A program made the position numbers and the translations under genes. Positions 31,171 through 40,587 of a stretch of 64,000 nucleotides of DNA are shown piece after piece; the first letter of the stretch is position 1; each line of letters starts with the position of its first letter. Location of the stretch: contig NZ_QJRI01000181.1 of NCBI RefSeq assembly GCF_003254565.1, forward strand, positions 186,001 through 250,000, read 5' to 3'. The notes under the pieces are model-generated. The model saw only the letters and a list, made by a program, of their open reading frames with translations. It did not search any database and was not told where the DNA came from. The DNA comes from Flavobacterium nitrogenifigens (GTDB lineage: Bacteria > Bacteroidota > Bacteroidia > Flavobacteriales > Flavobacteriaceae).

Positions 31171-31770
31171 TTAATAGGTAATTGTTCGATTTCTTTTCTT
31201 CAGGTAATAATGCCACAGCAAATAGGTTGCGTAAGAACGATACGGACTCCACTGTTTGGCATGAATTTCCATTTCTTGTTTGTCATGAATATTCAATAAT
31301 TCTTTAATTGTATTAATAACTGCAATATCCCCTAGCGGAATCAAATCGGGTTCTTCCAAACAGAACATTAAATAAATATCAATTGTCCAATTGCCAATTC
31401 CTTTTAATTTAATAAGCTCTTCTCGAACTTGTTTTGCCGATTTTGAAGCCAAACTTTCAATATCTAATTCTTTGTTTAAAACTGCTTCCGCTAAAATCTT
31501 GATGTATTTCGTTTTTTGTCGACTTACTCCAAGACTTCTAAATTCCTCATCAGAAAGAACAGCCATGTTTTCAGGATTACAAGTTGTAAAAGCTTTGATT
31601 TTTAAGAATGTGGCTTTCGCCGAATCTATAGAAACCTGCTGCTCTAGAATTAATAAAACCAAAGTTTCAAATCCAGGCGGGCGCCTTGGAATTGGCGGCA
31701 ATCCGTATTTTTCAATAATTTCTAGAAATATTGGATTTTTATTGGTTAGAAAGTCGATAGCTTCTTGCAT
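31171..31770 (-). CDS. DNA-3-methyladenine glycosylase 2-like (HhH-GPD)
   Basis: A 199-residue base-excision repair glycosylase of the AlkA/HhH-GPD superfamily. The helix-hairpin-helix is LIKLKGIGNWTIDIYLM with the catalytic Asp in LIPLGDIAV about 20 residues on. It lacks AlkA's N-terminal domain and the Cys-rich cluster of endonuclease III. It removes alkylated bases from DNA. The gene overlaps nothing and seems single. Confidence 0.87.
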   Translation of the reverse strand: MQEAIDFLTNKNPIFLEIIEKYGLPPIPRRPPGFETLVLLILEQQVSIDSAKATFLKIKAFTTCNPENMAVLSDEEFRSLGVSRQKTKYIKILAEAVLNKELDIESLASKSAKQVREELIKLKGIGNWTIDIYLMFCLEEPDLIPLGDIAVINTIKELLNIHDKQEMEIHAKQWSPYRSYATYLLWHYYLKKRNRTITY

Positions 31771-31849
31771 GGTTCTGGATTTCGAAAGTAAATCAAAAAT
31801 AAGAAAAATGAAATTAGTTCTCGCAAAGACGCCAAGTCGCTAAGTTTTT

Positions 31850-31977
31850 TTTCACGCAGATCTAGCAGATAAATTAAAATTTTTAAAGAATATCAAATCT
31901 GCTTTATCTGCAAAATCTGCGTGAGACAAAATATTTAAACACAAAAAAGTCGCAAAGATTTTTAAACCTTTGCGACT
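31850..31977. repeat. Intergenic inverted repeats
   Basis: Inverted arms TCACGCAGAT (31852) and ATCTGCGTGA (31915) with an inner pair AGCAGATAAA/TTTATCTGC form a long hairpin. A second hairpin, AGTCGCAAAG/CTTTGCGACT, follows at about 31947-31976 and may terminate the gene ending at 31171-side or arise from the same repeat family. No ORF in 31771-32010. Such elements appear to be dispersed repeats, but I cannot count copies from this window. Confidence 0.5.
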
Positions 31978-32010
31978 CTGTAACTTTGAACCTTTGTCTC
32001 TAAAATACAA

Positions 32011-34512
32011 TTAAAAATAAAACCCGAAAGATCCTTTAATTGCAAATTTGTGCGCGTCTGGCATATCTAGATAATTTCCTCTCCAAGAAAAATCAAGACG
32101 GAAAACTTTAAAGATATTTCCAATTCCTGCATTGTACTCCCAGTATACTTTTTCAGGAGCGTTATAAGGTAATCCCGAAGCATTAATGGCACGATTGGCA
32201 TCAGAAATGGTTCCATGTACCGCTCTAATTCCGACAAACTCTCTCCAATTCAGTTTTCTCATGAATGGAATTCTGGCAAACAACCTACCTCCAAAATCAT
32301 GATTCCACTGCAAAGTTGTATATTGATCTGTAACGAATTCATAGAAATTCAAGTTGCTGAAAGTATTCTCAATCGTAAAATAAGTTTGGTTACCCGGAAT
32401 TACACTCATCAAACCTAACGGGATTGTACCAAAAGTTTTCCCTGTTTCGATTGTAATATTCGTTCTTCCTAAAGGCCCGATAATAATTGGCTGTCTATAG
32501 AAAACTTGAATCTTTTCGTACGCAAAATCACTATCAAAAACTCCTTTTAATCCGTAGCTAAAATTCACGAAGAAATGGCTAAAAGGGCTATCAACCAAAC
32601 TCCTTTCTACACCATAACCGATAGTTTTTCTGTTTGGCATAAACTCAAACTGAATATTAGCTTCAGATTGTTTTACCATGCTTTCAACAACTCCAGCTGG
32701 ATTTGCCGCGGTTGGTAAAGTTGTATAATAATCTAAACTAAATGTTTTTGATGCCGATTCTAATGTTCGATATGAAAGTCCTGCCGAGACAATAAAATTC
32801 TTTTTAGGCTCCATTTCTACAGAAACGTTACTCAAATTAATATTGGTCAATTTTCCGTTACTTCCTGTCGTAAACAGCGCAGAAGAGGCAAAACTTCGTC
32901 CTAAAACATCATTTGTGGTGGTTAAACTGGCACCTATTTGTTCAATATCGCGCCTGTTTCCTCCAGAAATAATAACTCGGTTTTTCTTATCAACCATCCA
33001 TTTTCCAGAAACACCGTATTTAAATTTATTATCATCAAATCCGTAAGCTGTGTAAGCTTGAATACGCCAAGGATCATTTGGTCCAAAATAGGTTCTTCCA
33101 CCAACTCTTAGCCTTATACCTTCGACTTCATTATATCCGAAAGTGGAGAAAATTGGTCCATAATCGAAGTTTTTAAATTCAATGTAACCGCTTCCTAAAA
33201 TCGAAACGAGATTATACAGCTGTTTAAATCGCTTGACGGTTTGCAATGTATCAAGCATTTTATAAATTCCCTGTTCGTCTTTATTTAGTTTTTCAAAACG
33301 ATTTTCTTCCCAGAATTCAGGCGGTCGTTCATAAACGGCATTGTCTATAAAATTGACTTCTTCTTTATAAAACTTCTCAGGTTTCTGAATGTTGAATTTA
33401 TGGTTGCGGTATAAAGTTGTTCTTTTACCGTAAACTCCTTTTGATTTTTCTTTCTTGTTTAAAGCAAAATCAGACATCATGTAATCACGAGTCAAAAGGA
33501 ATACAGAATCGTTTTCAACCTCAAATTCCTGTTCGATATAAATATCTTTTACCCAGTTAATATTGGCACTTTTAGTTACACCCATATTAATTTTCTTGAT
33601 GGCAAAAGTGGTATCGTTAACCCAGAAGTCACCTTTAAAAGTCAATTCATTTTTACGTCTCGGATAAAATACAATATTATAACACCATTTTTTATCTACA
33701 AATGCACTATCTTTTAGAACATAATTGTAAACATCGATTCCTGTTCTTGAAAGTGGACTTGTAAAACTTTTATCAAAAAATTTAAGATGATTATCGTAAA
33801 TATTATAATCTGAATAAAGATCTTTTACAAAAGACAGGATCTGCTGATTTCCGTTAAAACCAGACATTTTATTTCCAGTCAGATTTTCTTTTACTTTCTT
33901 TAATTTGTTATCTCCATAAACATCATAAACCGATTCGTTGATAAAAATTGGCAAATAAGTTTTCCCTGTAACATCAGAAGTATCAACATGATTAAAGATA
34001 AACTCCATTCCTTTAAAAAGCTTATTCTTCATGAATGCACTATCAATAGTGTTCATGTCAAATTCTACTTTTTCATATTTCTGCATTTGATATTGATTAA
34101 ACAGGTACAGACCGTTTTTACGTTTTCTTTCCCAGATTTTTCTCAAAATATCCAATGCTGGATTGTTCTTCTTTGACGTTTTTCCGGTATAAATTACAAC
34201 TTCATTAAGTACTTGTTCTTCAAACAAAACAATTTTGAAATTGTAATTGACTGCTTTTTCCAAAGGAACTTCCTTATCTGAAAATCCTGCCGAAGTTACC
34301 ATAAGTGCTGTATAAGTATTTGGCGACTCTAAATAAAAACGTCCGTCTTCATTAGAAACGATTCCAATATTAGAACCTTTAAATACCACATTTGCAAAAG
34401 GTATCGGCTGATTGCTTTTGTCCAAAACAACTCCACTCACCTTAGTTTGTGCAGTAGCGACATTCGCAAAAGCAAATAAAAAATATAAGAGAAGTAGAGT
34501 TAATTTGTTCAT
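32011..34512 (-). CDS. DUF5686 outer-membrane protein with CarboxypepD-like domain
   Basis: An 833-residue exported protein. Signal peptide NKLTLLLLYFLFAFANVATAQ, a carboxypeptidase-regulatory-like beta-sandwich at about 22-105 (GVVLDKSNQPIPFANVVFKG), then the large DUF5686 region, ending in a probable barrel with the aromatic terminus FAIKGSFGFYF. Repeated YGVSGKWMVDKKNRVIISG-type strands support a membrane beta-barrel. Bacteroidetes-specific and of unknown function. Confidence 0.85.
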   Translation of the reverse strand: MNKLTLLLLYFLFAFANVATAQTKVSGVVLDKSNQPIPFANVVFKGSNIGIVSNEDGRFYLESPNTYTALMVTSAGFSDKEVPLEKAVNYNFKIVLFEEQVLNEVVIYTGKTSKKNNPALDILRKIWERKRKNGLYLFNQYQMQKYEKVEFDMNTIDSAFMKNKLFKGMEFIFNHVDTSDVTGKTYLPIFINESVYDVYGDNKLKKVKENLTGNKMSGFNGNQQILSFVKDLYSDYNIYDNHLKFFDKSFTSPLSRTGIDVYNYVLKDSAFVDKKWCYNIVFYPRRKNELTFKGDFWVNDTTFAIKKINMGVTKSANINWVKDIYIEQEFEVENDSVFLLTRDYMMSDFALNKKEKSKGVYGKRTTLYRNHKFNIQKPEKFYKEEVNFIDNAVYERPPEFWEENRFEKLNKDEQGIYKMLDTLQTVKRFKQLYNLVSILGSGYIEFKNFDYGPIFSTFGYNEVEGIRLRVGGRTYFGPNDPWRIQAYTAYGFDDNKFKYGVSGKWMVDKKNRVIISGGNRRDIEQIGASLTTTNDVLGRSFASSALFTTGSNGKLTNINLSNVSVEMEPKKNFIVSAGLSYRTLESASKTFSLDYYTTLPTAANPAGVVESMVKQSEANIQFEFMPNRKTIGYGVERSLVDSPFSHFFVNFSYGLKGVFDSDFAYEKIQVFYRQPIIIGPLGRTNITIETGKTFGTIPLGLMSVIPGNQTYFTIENTFSNLNFYEFVTDQYTTLQWNHDFGGRLFARIPFMRKLNWREFVGIRAVHGTISDANRAINASGLPYNAPEKVYWEYNAGIGNIFKVFRLDFSWRGNYLDMPDAHKFAIKGSFGFYF

Positions 34513-34520
34513 TATAAAGT

Positions 34521-34563
34521 AAAAAAAAACTTCACCAATCCATTCTGTCTGATGAAGTTTTAT
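34521..34563 (-). terminator. Probable pdhB terminator
   Basis: Arms AAACTTCA and TGAAGTTT around a 16-base loop, with a T-run on the minus strand; weaker than the others in the window. Confidence 0.55.
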
Positions 34564-34581
34564 GAGTATTTTATATTTGTA

Positions 34582-35559
34582 TTATTTGTATAATACTTTT
34601 TTTACTGCTTTTACTACATCACCTGCATTTGGTAACCAGTCTTTTAGCAATACTGGAGAATACGGTGCAGGAGTATCTGCAGTTGTAATACGTTGAATTG
34701 GCGCATCAAGGAAGTCGAATGCTTGCTCTTGAACAATATAAGAAATCTCAGAAGAAAGGCTGGCAACTGGCCAAGCTTCTTCAAGAATAACTAAACGGTT
34801 TGTTTTTTTAACCGATTTTAAGATCGCATCTTTGTCCATTGGACGAACAGTTCTTAAATCGATAATCTCACAAGAGATTCCTTCTTTAGCTAATTCATCA
34901 GCAGCGATAAAAGCTTCTTTGATGATTTTTCCGAAAGAAACAATAGTTACATCAGTTCCTTCACGTTTAACATCAGCAACACCAAGAGGAATTGTGTATT
35001 CTCCGTCTGGCACTTCACCTTTGTCTCCGTACATTTGCTCAGATTCCATGAAAATAACTGGATCGTTATCACGGATAGCAGATTTTAAAAGTCCTTTTGC
35101 ATCATAAGGAGTTGAAGGAACAACAACTTTTAAACCTGGAGTATTAGCAAACCAGTTTTCTAAAGCTTGTGAGTGAGTAGCTCCTAATTGACCAGCAGAA
35201 GCTGTTGGTCCGCGGAAAACGATAGGCACATTAAATTGTCCTCCTGTCATCTGACGCATCTTAGCAGCGTTATTTATAATTTGATCAATACCAACTAAAC
35301 AGAAGTTGAATGTCATATATTCTACAATAGGTCGGTTTCCGTTCATTGCAGAACCTACTGCAATTCCTGAAAATCCAAGCTCAGCGATTGGAGTATCGAT
35401 TACTCTTTTTTCACCAAACTCAGCAAGCATTCCTTTAGAAGCTTTGTAAGCTCCATTGTATTCTGCAACCTCTTCTCCCATTAAATATATGGATTCATCG
35501 CGACGCATTTCTTCGCTCATCGCTTCACAAATGGCCTCTCTAAATTGTATTGTTCTCAT
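34582..35559 (-). CDS. pdhB: Pyruvate dehydrogenase E1 component, beta subunit
   Basis: A 325-residue transketolase-like subunit. Conserved parts: GEEVAEYNGAYKASKGM, DTPIAELGFSGIAVGSAMNG, VPIVFRGPTASAGQLGATHSQ and the C-terminal PYSPVLLKDWLP. With an alpha subunit and E2/E3 it converts pyruvate to acetyl-CoA. The alpha subunit gene is not adjacent here, so the complex is encoded elsewhere in pieces. Acting on pyruvate rather than branched-chain keto acids is the likelier reading from overall similarity. Confidence 0.9.
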   Translation of the reverse strand: MRTIQFREAICEAMSEEMRRDESIYLMGEEVAEYNGAYKASKGMLAEFGEKRVIDTPIAELGFSGIAVGSAMNGNRPIVEYMTFNFCLVGIDQIINNAAKMRQMTGGQFNVPIVFRGPTASAGQLGATHSQALENWFANTPGLKVVVPSTPYDAKGLLKSAIRDNDPVIFMESEQMYGDKGEVPDGEYTIPLGVADVKREGTDVTIVSFGKIIKEAFIAADELAKEGISCEIIDLRTVRPMDKDAILKSVKKTNRLVILEEAWPVASLSSEISYIVQEQAFDFLDAPIQRITTADTPAPYSPVLLKDWLPNAGDVVKAVKKVLYK

Positions 35560-35591
35560 ATTTTATATTGTATGTTGAATTTTCTGAAAAG

Positions 35592-35625
35592 CAAAAATAA
35601 ATATTTTAAATAACTTAAAAGCAAA
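35592..35625 (-). promoter_or_regulatory. pdhB promoter
   Basis: Minus strand TATTTTTG (35592-35599) with TTTG at 35622-35625, 22 bases apart, about 33 bases before the ATG. Fits the phylum consensus. Confidence 0.5.
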
Positions 35626-36060
35626 AATTGAATTTAAAATCGCATGAACTTCTATCTGTTCTCAGGTTTTAACTTTTTAAACTTTATTGTGATAATTACG
35701 AAATCGATATAATAGCGTATTATCAACACTTAATTCTTTCTAAAATATTTTTTAGACAAACTTTTATCGATTTGTTTAATTCTTGTCTCTCCAAAATTCA
35801 TTCATCTAAACGTAAAAAACCAAAAGTTAGTATTTCTCATACATAATTAATTTGCTCTCCAACTATCGGTTATTGCAAAATTCCTAACAATCAGACAAAA
35901 TGAATATTGTTTTATTTTTAGATTCCGATGAAATTCACTCCAAACTGCATAATCAGCGAAATCGTAATAGTTTTAAAAAATATTATGCATGCATAGTATA
36001 ATTATTCCAAATTAAATTCTAAATTTGTAAAAGCATATTATAAATTCAAAATATATACTT
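35626..36060. other. Gene-free divergent intergenic region
   Basis: About 435 AT-rich bases between pdhB and etfB. I see no ORF or strong hairpin. An exact TAnnTTTG box (TAAATTTG, 36020-36027) 34 bases before etfB is its likely promoter, without a clear -33 partner. A GCATGCAT-type palindrome lies near 35987. Confidence 0.4.
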
Positions 36061-36807
36061 ATGAAAATACTAGTTTGCATCAGCCATGTGCCTGATACTA
36101 CTTCAAAAATCAACTTTACCAACGGTGACTCAGAATTTGACACTAATGGAGTACAATATGTAATTAACCCTAACGACGAATTCGGTCTTACACGCGCTAT
36201 CTGGTTTCAAGAGCAACAAGGTGCAAATGTAACGGTTGTAAACGTTGGAGGTCCTGATACTGAACCAACTTTACGTAAAGCATTAGCAATTGGAGCAAAC
36301 GAAGCAATTCGTGTGAATGCTAATCCTACAGATGGTTTCTTCGTTGCAAAACAATTAGCAGAAGTAATTAAAAATGGCGGTTACGATCTTGTAATTGCTG
36401 GTAAAGAATCTTTAGATTATAACGGAGGAATGGTTCCTGGAATGATTGCTGGAATTTTAGGATACAATTTCTTAAACTCTTGTACAGCTTTAACTGTTGA
36501 TGGAAACAATGTAAAAGCTGTTCGTGAAATTGATGGCGGAAAAGAAACTGTAAGCACTACTCTTCCTTTAATCATTGGAGGTCAAAAAGGCCTTGTTGAA
36601 GAAAAAGACTTACGTATCCCAAACATGAGAGGAATTATGACTGCAAGAACAAAAGCGCTTACTATTCTTGAGCCAGTTGATGCAGCGGTAAATACAAAAG
36701 CGGTAAAATTTGAAAAACCAGCTCCAAAATCAGCAGTAAAACTAGTTTCTGCAGATAATTTAGATGAGTTAATCAATTTATTACACAACGAAGCGAAAGT
36801 AATCTAG
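36061..36807 (+). CDS. etfB: Electron transfer flavoprotein, beta subunit
   Basis: A 248-residue ETF-beta. N-terminal strand KILVCISHVPDT, the DxxG-type GKESLDYNGGMVPGMIAG and the recognition-loop region LRIPNMRGIMTARTK are family marks. With EtfA it shuttles electrons from acyl-CoA dehydrogenases to the quinone pool. etfA follows after about 65 bases. Confidence 0.95.
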   Translation: MKILVCISHVPDTTSKINFTNGDSEFDTNGVQYVINPNDEFGLTRAIWFQEQQGANVTVVNVGGPDTEPTLRKALAIGANEAIRVNANPTDGFFVAKQLAEVIKNGGYDLVIAGKESLDYNGGMVPGMIAGILGYNFLNSCTALTVDGNNVKAVREIDGGKETVSTTLPLIIGGQKGLVEEKDLRIPNMRGIMTARTKALTILEPVDAAVNTKAVKFEKPAPKSAVKLVSADNLDELINLLHNEAKVI

Positions 36808-36872
36808 TAATCAGTTTTCAGTCGCGGTTTTCAACTTGAAACCTGAAACTTTAAACCTCAAAACAAAAAATC

Positions 36873-37841
36873 ATGTCAATATTAATATACGCAGAATCTG
36901 CAGAAGGAAAATTTAAAAAAGTTGCTTTCGAATTAGCTTCTTACGCTAAGAAAGTAGCTGAATCATTAGGAACAACTGTTACTGCTTTAACAGTAAACAT
37001 CAGTGATGTTAGCGAGTTAGGCAAATACGGAGTTGATAAAGTTTTAAAAGTAAGCAACGACAAATTAGCTGGTTTTAATGCAAAAGCTTACGCTGATGTT
37101 ATCAAACAAGCTGCTGAAAAAGAAGGAACAAAAGTAGTATTGCTCTCTTCTACAACAGATAGCATTTATCTTTCACCGCTAGTTGCTGTGGCTTTAAATG
37201 CTGGTTTTGCTTCAAATGTTGTAGGATTGCCAGTTAGCACTTCTCCATTTCAAGTAAAAAGAAACGCTTTCTCAAACAAAGCTTTCAACATTACACAAAT
37301 CGATACAGATGTAAAAGTTCTTGGTTTAGCTAAAAACTCTTACGGACTTTTTGAAAGCACAGGAGCTGCTGCCGCAGAAGACTTCAATCCAACTGTTGGT
37401 GACAATGACTTTGGAGTAAAAGTAGAATCTGTAGAAAAAGTATCTGGAAAAGTTTCTATTGCTGACGCAGATATCGTAGTTTCTGGTGGACGCGGATTAA
37501 AAGGCCCTGAAAACTGGGGATTAGTAGAAAATCTTGCTGCTGTTCTTGGCGCTGCCACTGCTTGTTCTAAACCAGTTTCAGATTTAGGATGGAGACCTCA
37601 TAGCGAGCACGTTGGGCAAACAGGAAAACCAGTTGCAACCAACTTATATATTGCTATAGGTATTTCTGGAGCAATTCAGCACATTGCTGGTATTAACTCT
37701 TCTAAAGTAAAAGTAGTGATCAATAACGATCCAGAAGCTCCTTTCTTCAAAGTTGCTGATTATGGTGTAGTTGGAGATGCTTTTGAAATTGTGCCACAAT
37801 TAACAGAGAAATTAAAAGCTTTCAAAGCTCAGCATTCTTAA
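36873..37841 (+). CDS. etfA: Electron transfer flavoprotein, alpha subunit
   Basis: A 322-residue ETF-alpha. The FAD-binding C-terminal domain shows VSGGRGLKGPENW, GWRPHSEHVGQTGKPVATNLYIAIGISGAIQH and INNDPEAPFFKVADYGVVGD, the family signature. It forms a dimer with EtfB from the gene upstream. A long terminator follows. Confidence 0.96.
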   Translation: MSILIYAESAEGKFKKVAFELASYAKKVAESLGTTVTALTVNISDVSELGKYGVDKVLKVSNDKLAGFNAKAYADVIKQAAEKEGTKVVLLSSTTDSIYLSPLVAVALNAGFASNVVGLPVSTSPFQVKRNAFSNKAFNITQIDTDVKVLGLAKNSYGLFESTGAAAAEDFNPTVGDNDFGVKVESVEKVSGKVSIADADIVVSGGRGLKGPENWGLVENLAAVLGAATACSKPVSDLGWRPHSEHVGQTGKPVATNLYIAIGISGAIQHIAGINSSKVKVVINNDPEAPFFKVADYGVVGDAFEIVPQLTEKLKAFKAQHS

Positions 37842-37865
37842 TACAAAGAATTCTCTTTAAAAATA

Positions 37866-37916
37866 TTGCTGCCTAAAAACAAGATGTTGTATCTTTGTTT
37901 ATAGGCAGCTTTTTTG
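37866..37916 (+). terminator. etfBA terminator
   Basis: Long imperfect stem starting GCTGCCTA and ending TAGGCAGC, followed by TTTTTTG. A strong operon end. Confidence 0.9.
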
Positions 37917-38006
37917 TTCCATATTTTTTGATTAAAATTGCAGCTTTATTTTCCAAACCAAAATAGTATTAAAATAAGGTGCTAAGTGCCTTTTTTACAA
38001 ACATAT

Positions 38007-38630
38007 ATGAGTCTAGTAAAATTATCCATAAAAGGAATTTCATACAGTCAAACTCAAAATGGCGCTTATGCCTTAATTTTGAATGAAGTCGACGGCGAAA
38101 GAAAATTACCTATTGTTATTGGCGCTTTTGAAGCCCAGTCGATCGCTATTGCTCTAGAGAAAGAAATAAAACCGCCACGTCCGTTAACACACGATTTATT
38201 TAAAAATTTTGCCGAAAGATTTGATATCGTGGTAAAACAGGTTATCATTCACAAATTGGTTGACGGTGTTTTTTATTCAAGTTTAATCTGCGAAAGAGAT
38301 AAAATCGAAGAAATTATCGACGCAAGAACTTCTGATGCTATTGCTTTGGCACTGCGTTTCAACGCTCCTATTTTTACCTATAAAAACATCTTGGACAAAG
38401 CTGGTATTTATTTAAAATCAAATACTGCTGAAACAGATTCTGGCGCTCAAGAAATTGATGATGTCCTTTCAAACCCTGAAACTTTTGGACATGAAGAAGA
38501 AAGCAACCAATCTGGAGACGTTTACGCAAAACATTCTTTACAAGAATTAAACGAGCTTTTAGACCAAGCCGTTTCTCAGGAAGATTACGAAAAAGCAGCA
38601 AAAATTAGAGACGAAATCTCTAGAAGATAA
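38007..38630 (+). CDS. Bifunctional nuclease family protein (DUF151 + UVR motif)
   Basis: A 207-residue protein. The N-terminal DUF151 bifunctional-nuclease domain spans about 1-135 (RKLPIVIGAFEAQSIAIALE, ARTSDAIALALRFNAPIFT). A UvrB/UvrC-type motif follows at the C-terminus (QEDYEKAAKIRDEI). I chose ATG 38007 over an upstream in-frame ATG because it opens the domain directly (SLVKLSIKGISYS). Family members have been linked to nuclease activity, but the in vivo role is unclear. Confidence 0.88.
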   Translation: MSLVKLSIKGISYSQTQNGAYALILNEVDGERKLPIVIGAFEAQSIAIALEKEIKPPRPLTHDLFKNFAERFDIVVKQVIIHKLVDGVFYSSLICERDKIEEIIDARTSDAIALALRFNAPIFTYKNILDKAGIYLKSNTAETDSGAQEIDDVLSNPETFGHEEESNQSGDVYAKHSLQELNELLDQAVSQEDYEKAAKIRDEISRR

Positions 38631-38640
38631 TTTTTAAGCT

Positions 38641-38804
38641 TTAAGCTATAAGCAATAGGCTATAAGCTAAAAGACGAAAGATACAGCAAACGATTACAAT
38701 ATAAAAAAGCTTAAAGCCTAAAGCTTAAGGCCTAAAGCAATACAAAAACAAGCTAAAAGCATTAGGTAAAAAGCCTAAAGCTTAAAGCCTAAAGCCTAAA
38801 GCAA
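38641..38804. repeat. Heptamer-type repeat array before thyA
   Basis: Degenerate runs of GCCTAAA and GCTTAAA units in loose tandem (clearest at 38708-38740 and 38770-38803), plus related GCTATAAGC pieces at the left end. It reaches to two bases before the thyA ATG, so it would form the 5' untranslated region. No promoter box could be picked out within it. Confidence 0.65.
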
Positions 38805-38806
38805 AA

Positions 38807-39658
38807 ATGAAACAATACTTAGATTTAGTAAAACACGTTTTAGAAAACGGCAATCAAAAAGGAGACCGTACCGGAACAGGAACTAAAAGCGTTTTTGGCT
38901 ACCAAATGCGTTTTGATTTAAGTGAAGGTTTCCCAATGGTTACAACCAAAAAACTTCATTTAAAATCCATCATTTACGAATTGCTTTGGTTTTTAAAAGG
39001 AGACACCAATATTAAATACCTTCAGGAAAACGGAGTAAAAATCTGGGATGAATGGGCAGATTCTAATGGCGATTTAGGGCCCGTTTATGGTCATCAATGG
39101 CGCAACTGGAACAGCGAAGAAATCGATCAGATTTCGGAATTAATCACTGAATTAAAAACAAATCCGAACAGCCGAAGAATGCTGGTTTCTGCATGGAATC
39201 CTTCGGTTCTGCCAGATACCAAAAAATCTTTTGAGGAAAATGTAGCCAATAACAAAGCGGCTTTACCTCCTTGCCATGCATTTTTTCAGTTTTATGTAGC
39301 AAGCCCAGATCCTGAAAAAGGTGAAACAAAAGGAAAACTTTCTTGTCAATTATATCAACGAAGTGCCGATATCTTTTTAGGAGTGCCTTTTAACATTGCT
39401 TCGTACGCATTGTTGACCATGATGATTGCACAAGTATGCGACTTAGAACCAGGTGAATTTATTCACACATTTGGCGACGCGCATATTTACAACAATCATT
39501 TTGAACAATTGGAACTGCAATTAACGCGTGAACCAAAACCATTACCAAAAATGATTTTAAATCCAGAGATTAAAAACATTTTTGATTTTGATTTTAATGA
39601 TTTTACACTTGTAGATTACGATCCGCATCCTGCCATTAAAGGTAGTGTCGCTGTATAA
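38807..39658 (+). CDS. thyA: Thymidylate synthase
   Basis: A 283-residue ThyA making dTMP from dUMP and methylene-tetrahydrofolate. Signatures: [20 protein letters not shown], the catalytic Cys in [32 protein letters not shown] and GDAHIYNNH. An insertion of about 20 residues around residue 145-160 ([15 protein letters not shown]) makes it longer than the E. coli enzyme. folA, whose product regenerates the folate cofactor, lies about 1 kb downstream. Confidence 0.97.
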   Translation: MKQYLDLVKHVLENGNQKGDRTGTGTKSVFGYQMRFDLSEGFPMVTTKKLHLKSIIYELLWFLKGDTNIKYLQENGVKIWDEWADSNGDLGPVYGHQWRNWNSEEIDQISELITELKTNPNSRRMLVSAWNPSVLPDTKKSFEENVANNKAALPPCHAFFQFYVASPDPEKGETKGKLSCQLYQRSADIFLGVPFNIASYALLTMMIAQVCDLEPGEFIHTFGDAHIYNNHFEQLELQLTREPKPLPKMILNPEIKNIFDFDFNDFTLVDYDPHPAIKGSVAV

Positions 39659-39662
39659 AACA

Positions 39663-39697
39663 AAAAATCCGCTTTAAAAATTAAAGCGGATTTTTTT
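39663..39697. terminator. Bidirectional terminator after thyA
   Basis: Stem AAATCCGCTTTAA/TTAAAGCGGATTT between convergent genes; T-run on the right, A-run on the left. It overlaps the stop of the minus-strand gene by two bases. Confidence 0.88.
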
Positions 39698-39992
39698 ATA
39701 CAATTAAAACACTGTTTTCACTTCCAGCAAAGTCATTCCATTTATAAGAATCGGCTTCTGGATCATTCACATAATTCCCGTCAACTAGATACTTAAATTC
39801 GTAAATCGCATCTTTCACCAAATCGTAAGTTGCTTTAAACGTTCCGTTTTTCAACTTGCTCAAAGCTCCTTCTGAGGCATTCCAGTTATTAAAATCTCCA
39901 ACCACCGCTGCCGAATCAGCATCTTTGGCATCTATTGAAAATGTAACTTTAACAACCGGCTTCGTTTTGATAAATTGTTTTTTCAAAGACAT
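39696..39992 (-). CDS. Glycogen-binding/isoamylase N-terminal-like domain protein
   Basis: A 98-residue stand-alone CBM48/AMPK-beta-like domain. Typical strand order with VKVTFSIDAKDADSAAVVGDFNNWN and YEFKYLVDGNYVNDPEADSY; the Trp in FNNWN usually contacts sugar. Such single domains occur often in Bacteroidetes and may bind glycogen or alpha-glucans. The ATG at 39990-39992 is preferred to one nine codons upstream. Confidence 0.85.
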   Translation of the reverse strand: MSLKKQFIKTKPVVKVTFSIDAKDADSAAVVGDFNNWNASEGALSKLKNGTFKATYDLVKDAIYEFKYLVDGNYVNDPEADSYKWNDFAGSENSVLIV

Positions 39993-40231
39993 AACTATTT
40001 CGTTTTTAGATTTATACATCTAAAATTAATTAAATTCAGCGAAACACTAACTACCGCTAGAACCGATTTATGATAATACTAAAAACAACATATTTTTTTC
40101 GCTTTATTGGTAATTTAAAGCGGTTAAAATTTTGTTTTTCAAATTCTTAGATTATTAAAAAGCAAATATTCTATACCCAAAATATTGTCTTTCGAAAATA
40201 AATTCTAACTTTATAATCTCATTTTTATCTT

Positions 40232-40576
40232 ATGGAAAAAGAAGTGCACGAACAATACGAATACGCTAGACGCCGATTAAGACAAAAAAAGGTCTTATAT
40301 TTTCATTTTGTACTTTTCCTGCTTGGAAGTTTATTTTTATTTATTGCCAATAGATTTTTTGGCTTTGGACAAGGCACAAGTCAAAACTGGTGTATTTGGG
40401 GAATCACTATCTGGCTTTTCCTTTTTATTCTTCATTTCATAAAAGTGTATATAACCGACCGTTTTATGAATAAAAAATGGGAAAGAGAACAAATTGACCG
40501 CTTAGTTGCTTTACAGCAAAAAAGAATCAGCCAGCTTGAATCTTCTATCAACGAAGAGAATGAAAATAAAATTTAG
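40232..40576 (+). CDS. 2TM domain-containing membrane protein
   Basis: A 114-residue inner-membrane protein of the 2TM type: an N-terminal helix with EYARRRLRQKK, two hydrophobic hairpin segments (VLYFHFVLFLLGSLFLFI; WGITIWLFLFILHFIKVYI) and a charged C-terminal coiled-coil-like tail (WEREQIDRLVALQQKRISQLE). In other Bacteroidetes the 2TM domain is fused to histidine kinases, so a signalling role is possible. folA starts 11 bases later. Confidence 0.82.
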   Translation: MEKEVHEQYEYARRRLRQKKVLYFHFVLFLLGSLFLFIANRFFGFGQGTSQNWCIWGITIWLFLFILHFIKVYITDRFMNKKWEREQIDRLVALQQKRISQLESSINEENENKI

Positions 40577-40587
40577 TTAAGCATACC

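Noticed and set aside
38641-38804. CRISPR array before thyA
   Set aside because: Units are only about 7 bases, contiguous, with no unique spacers and no cas genes.
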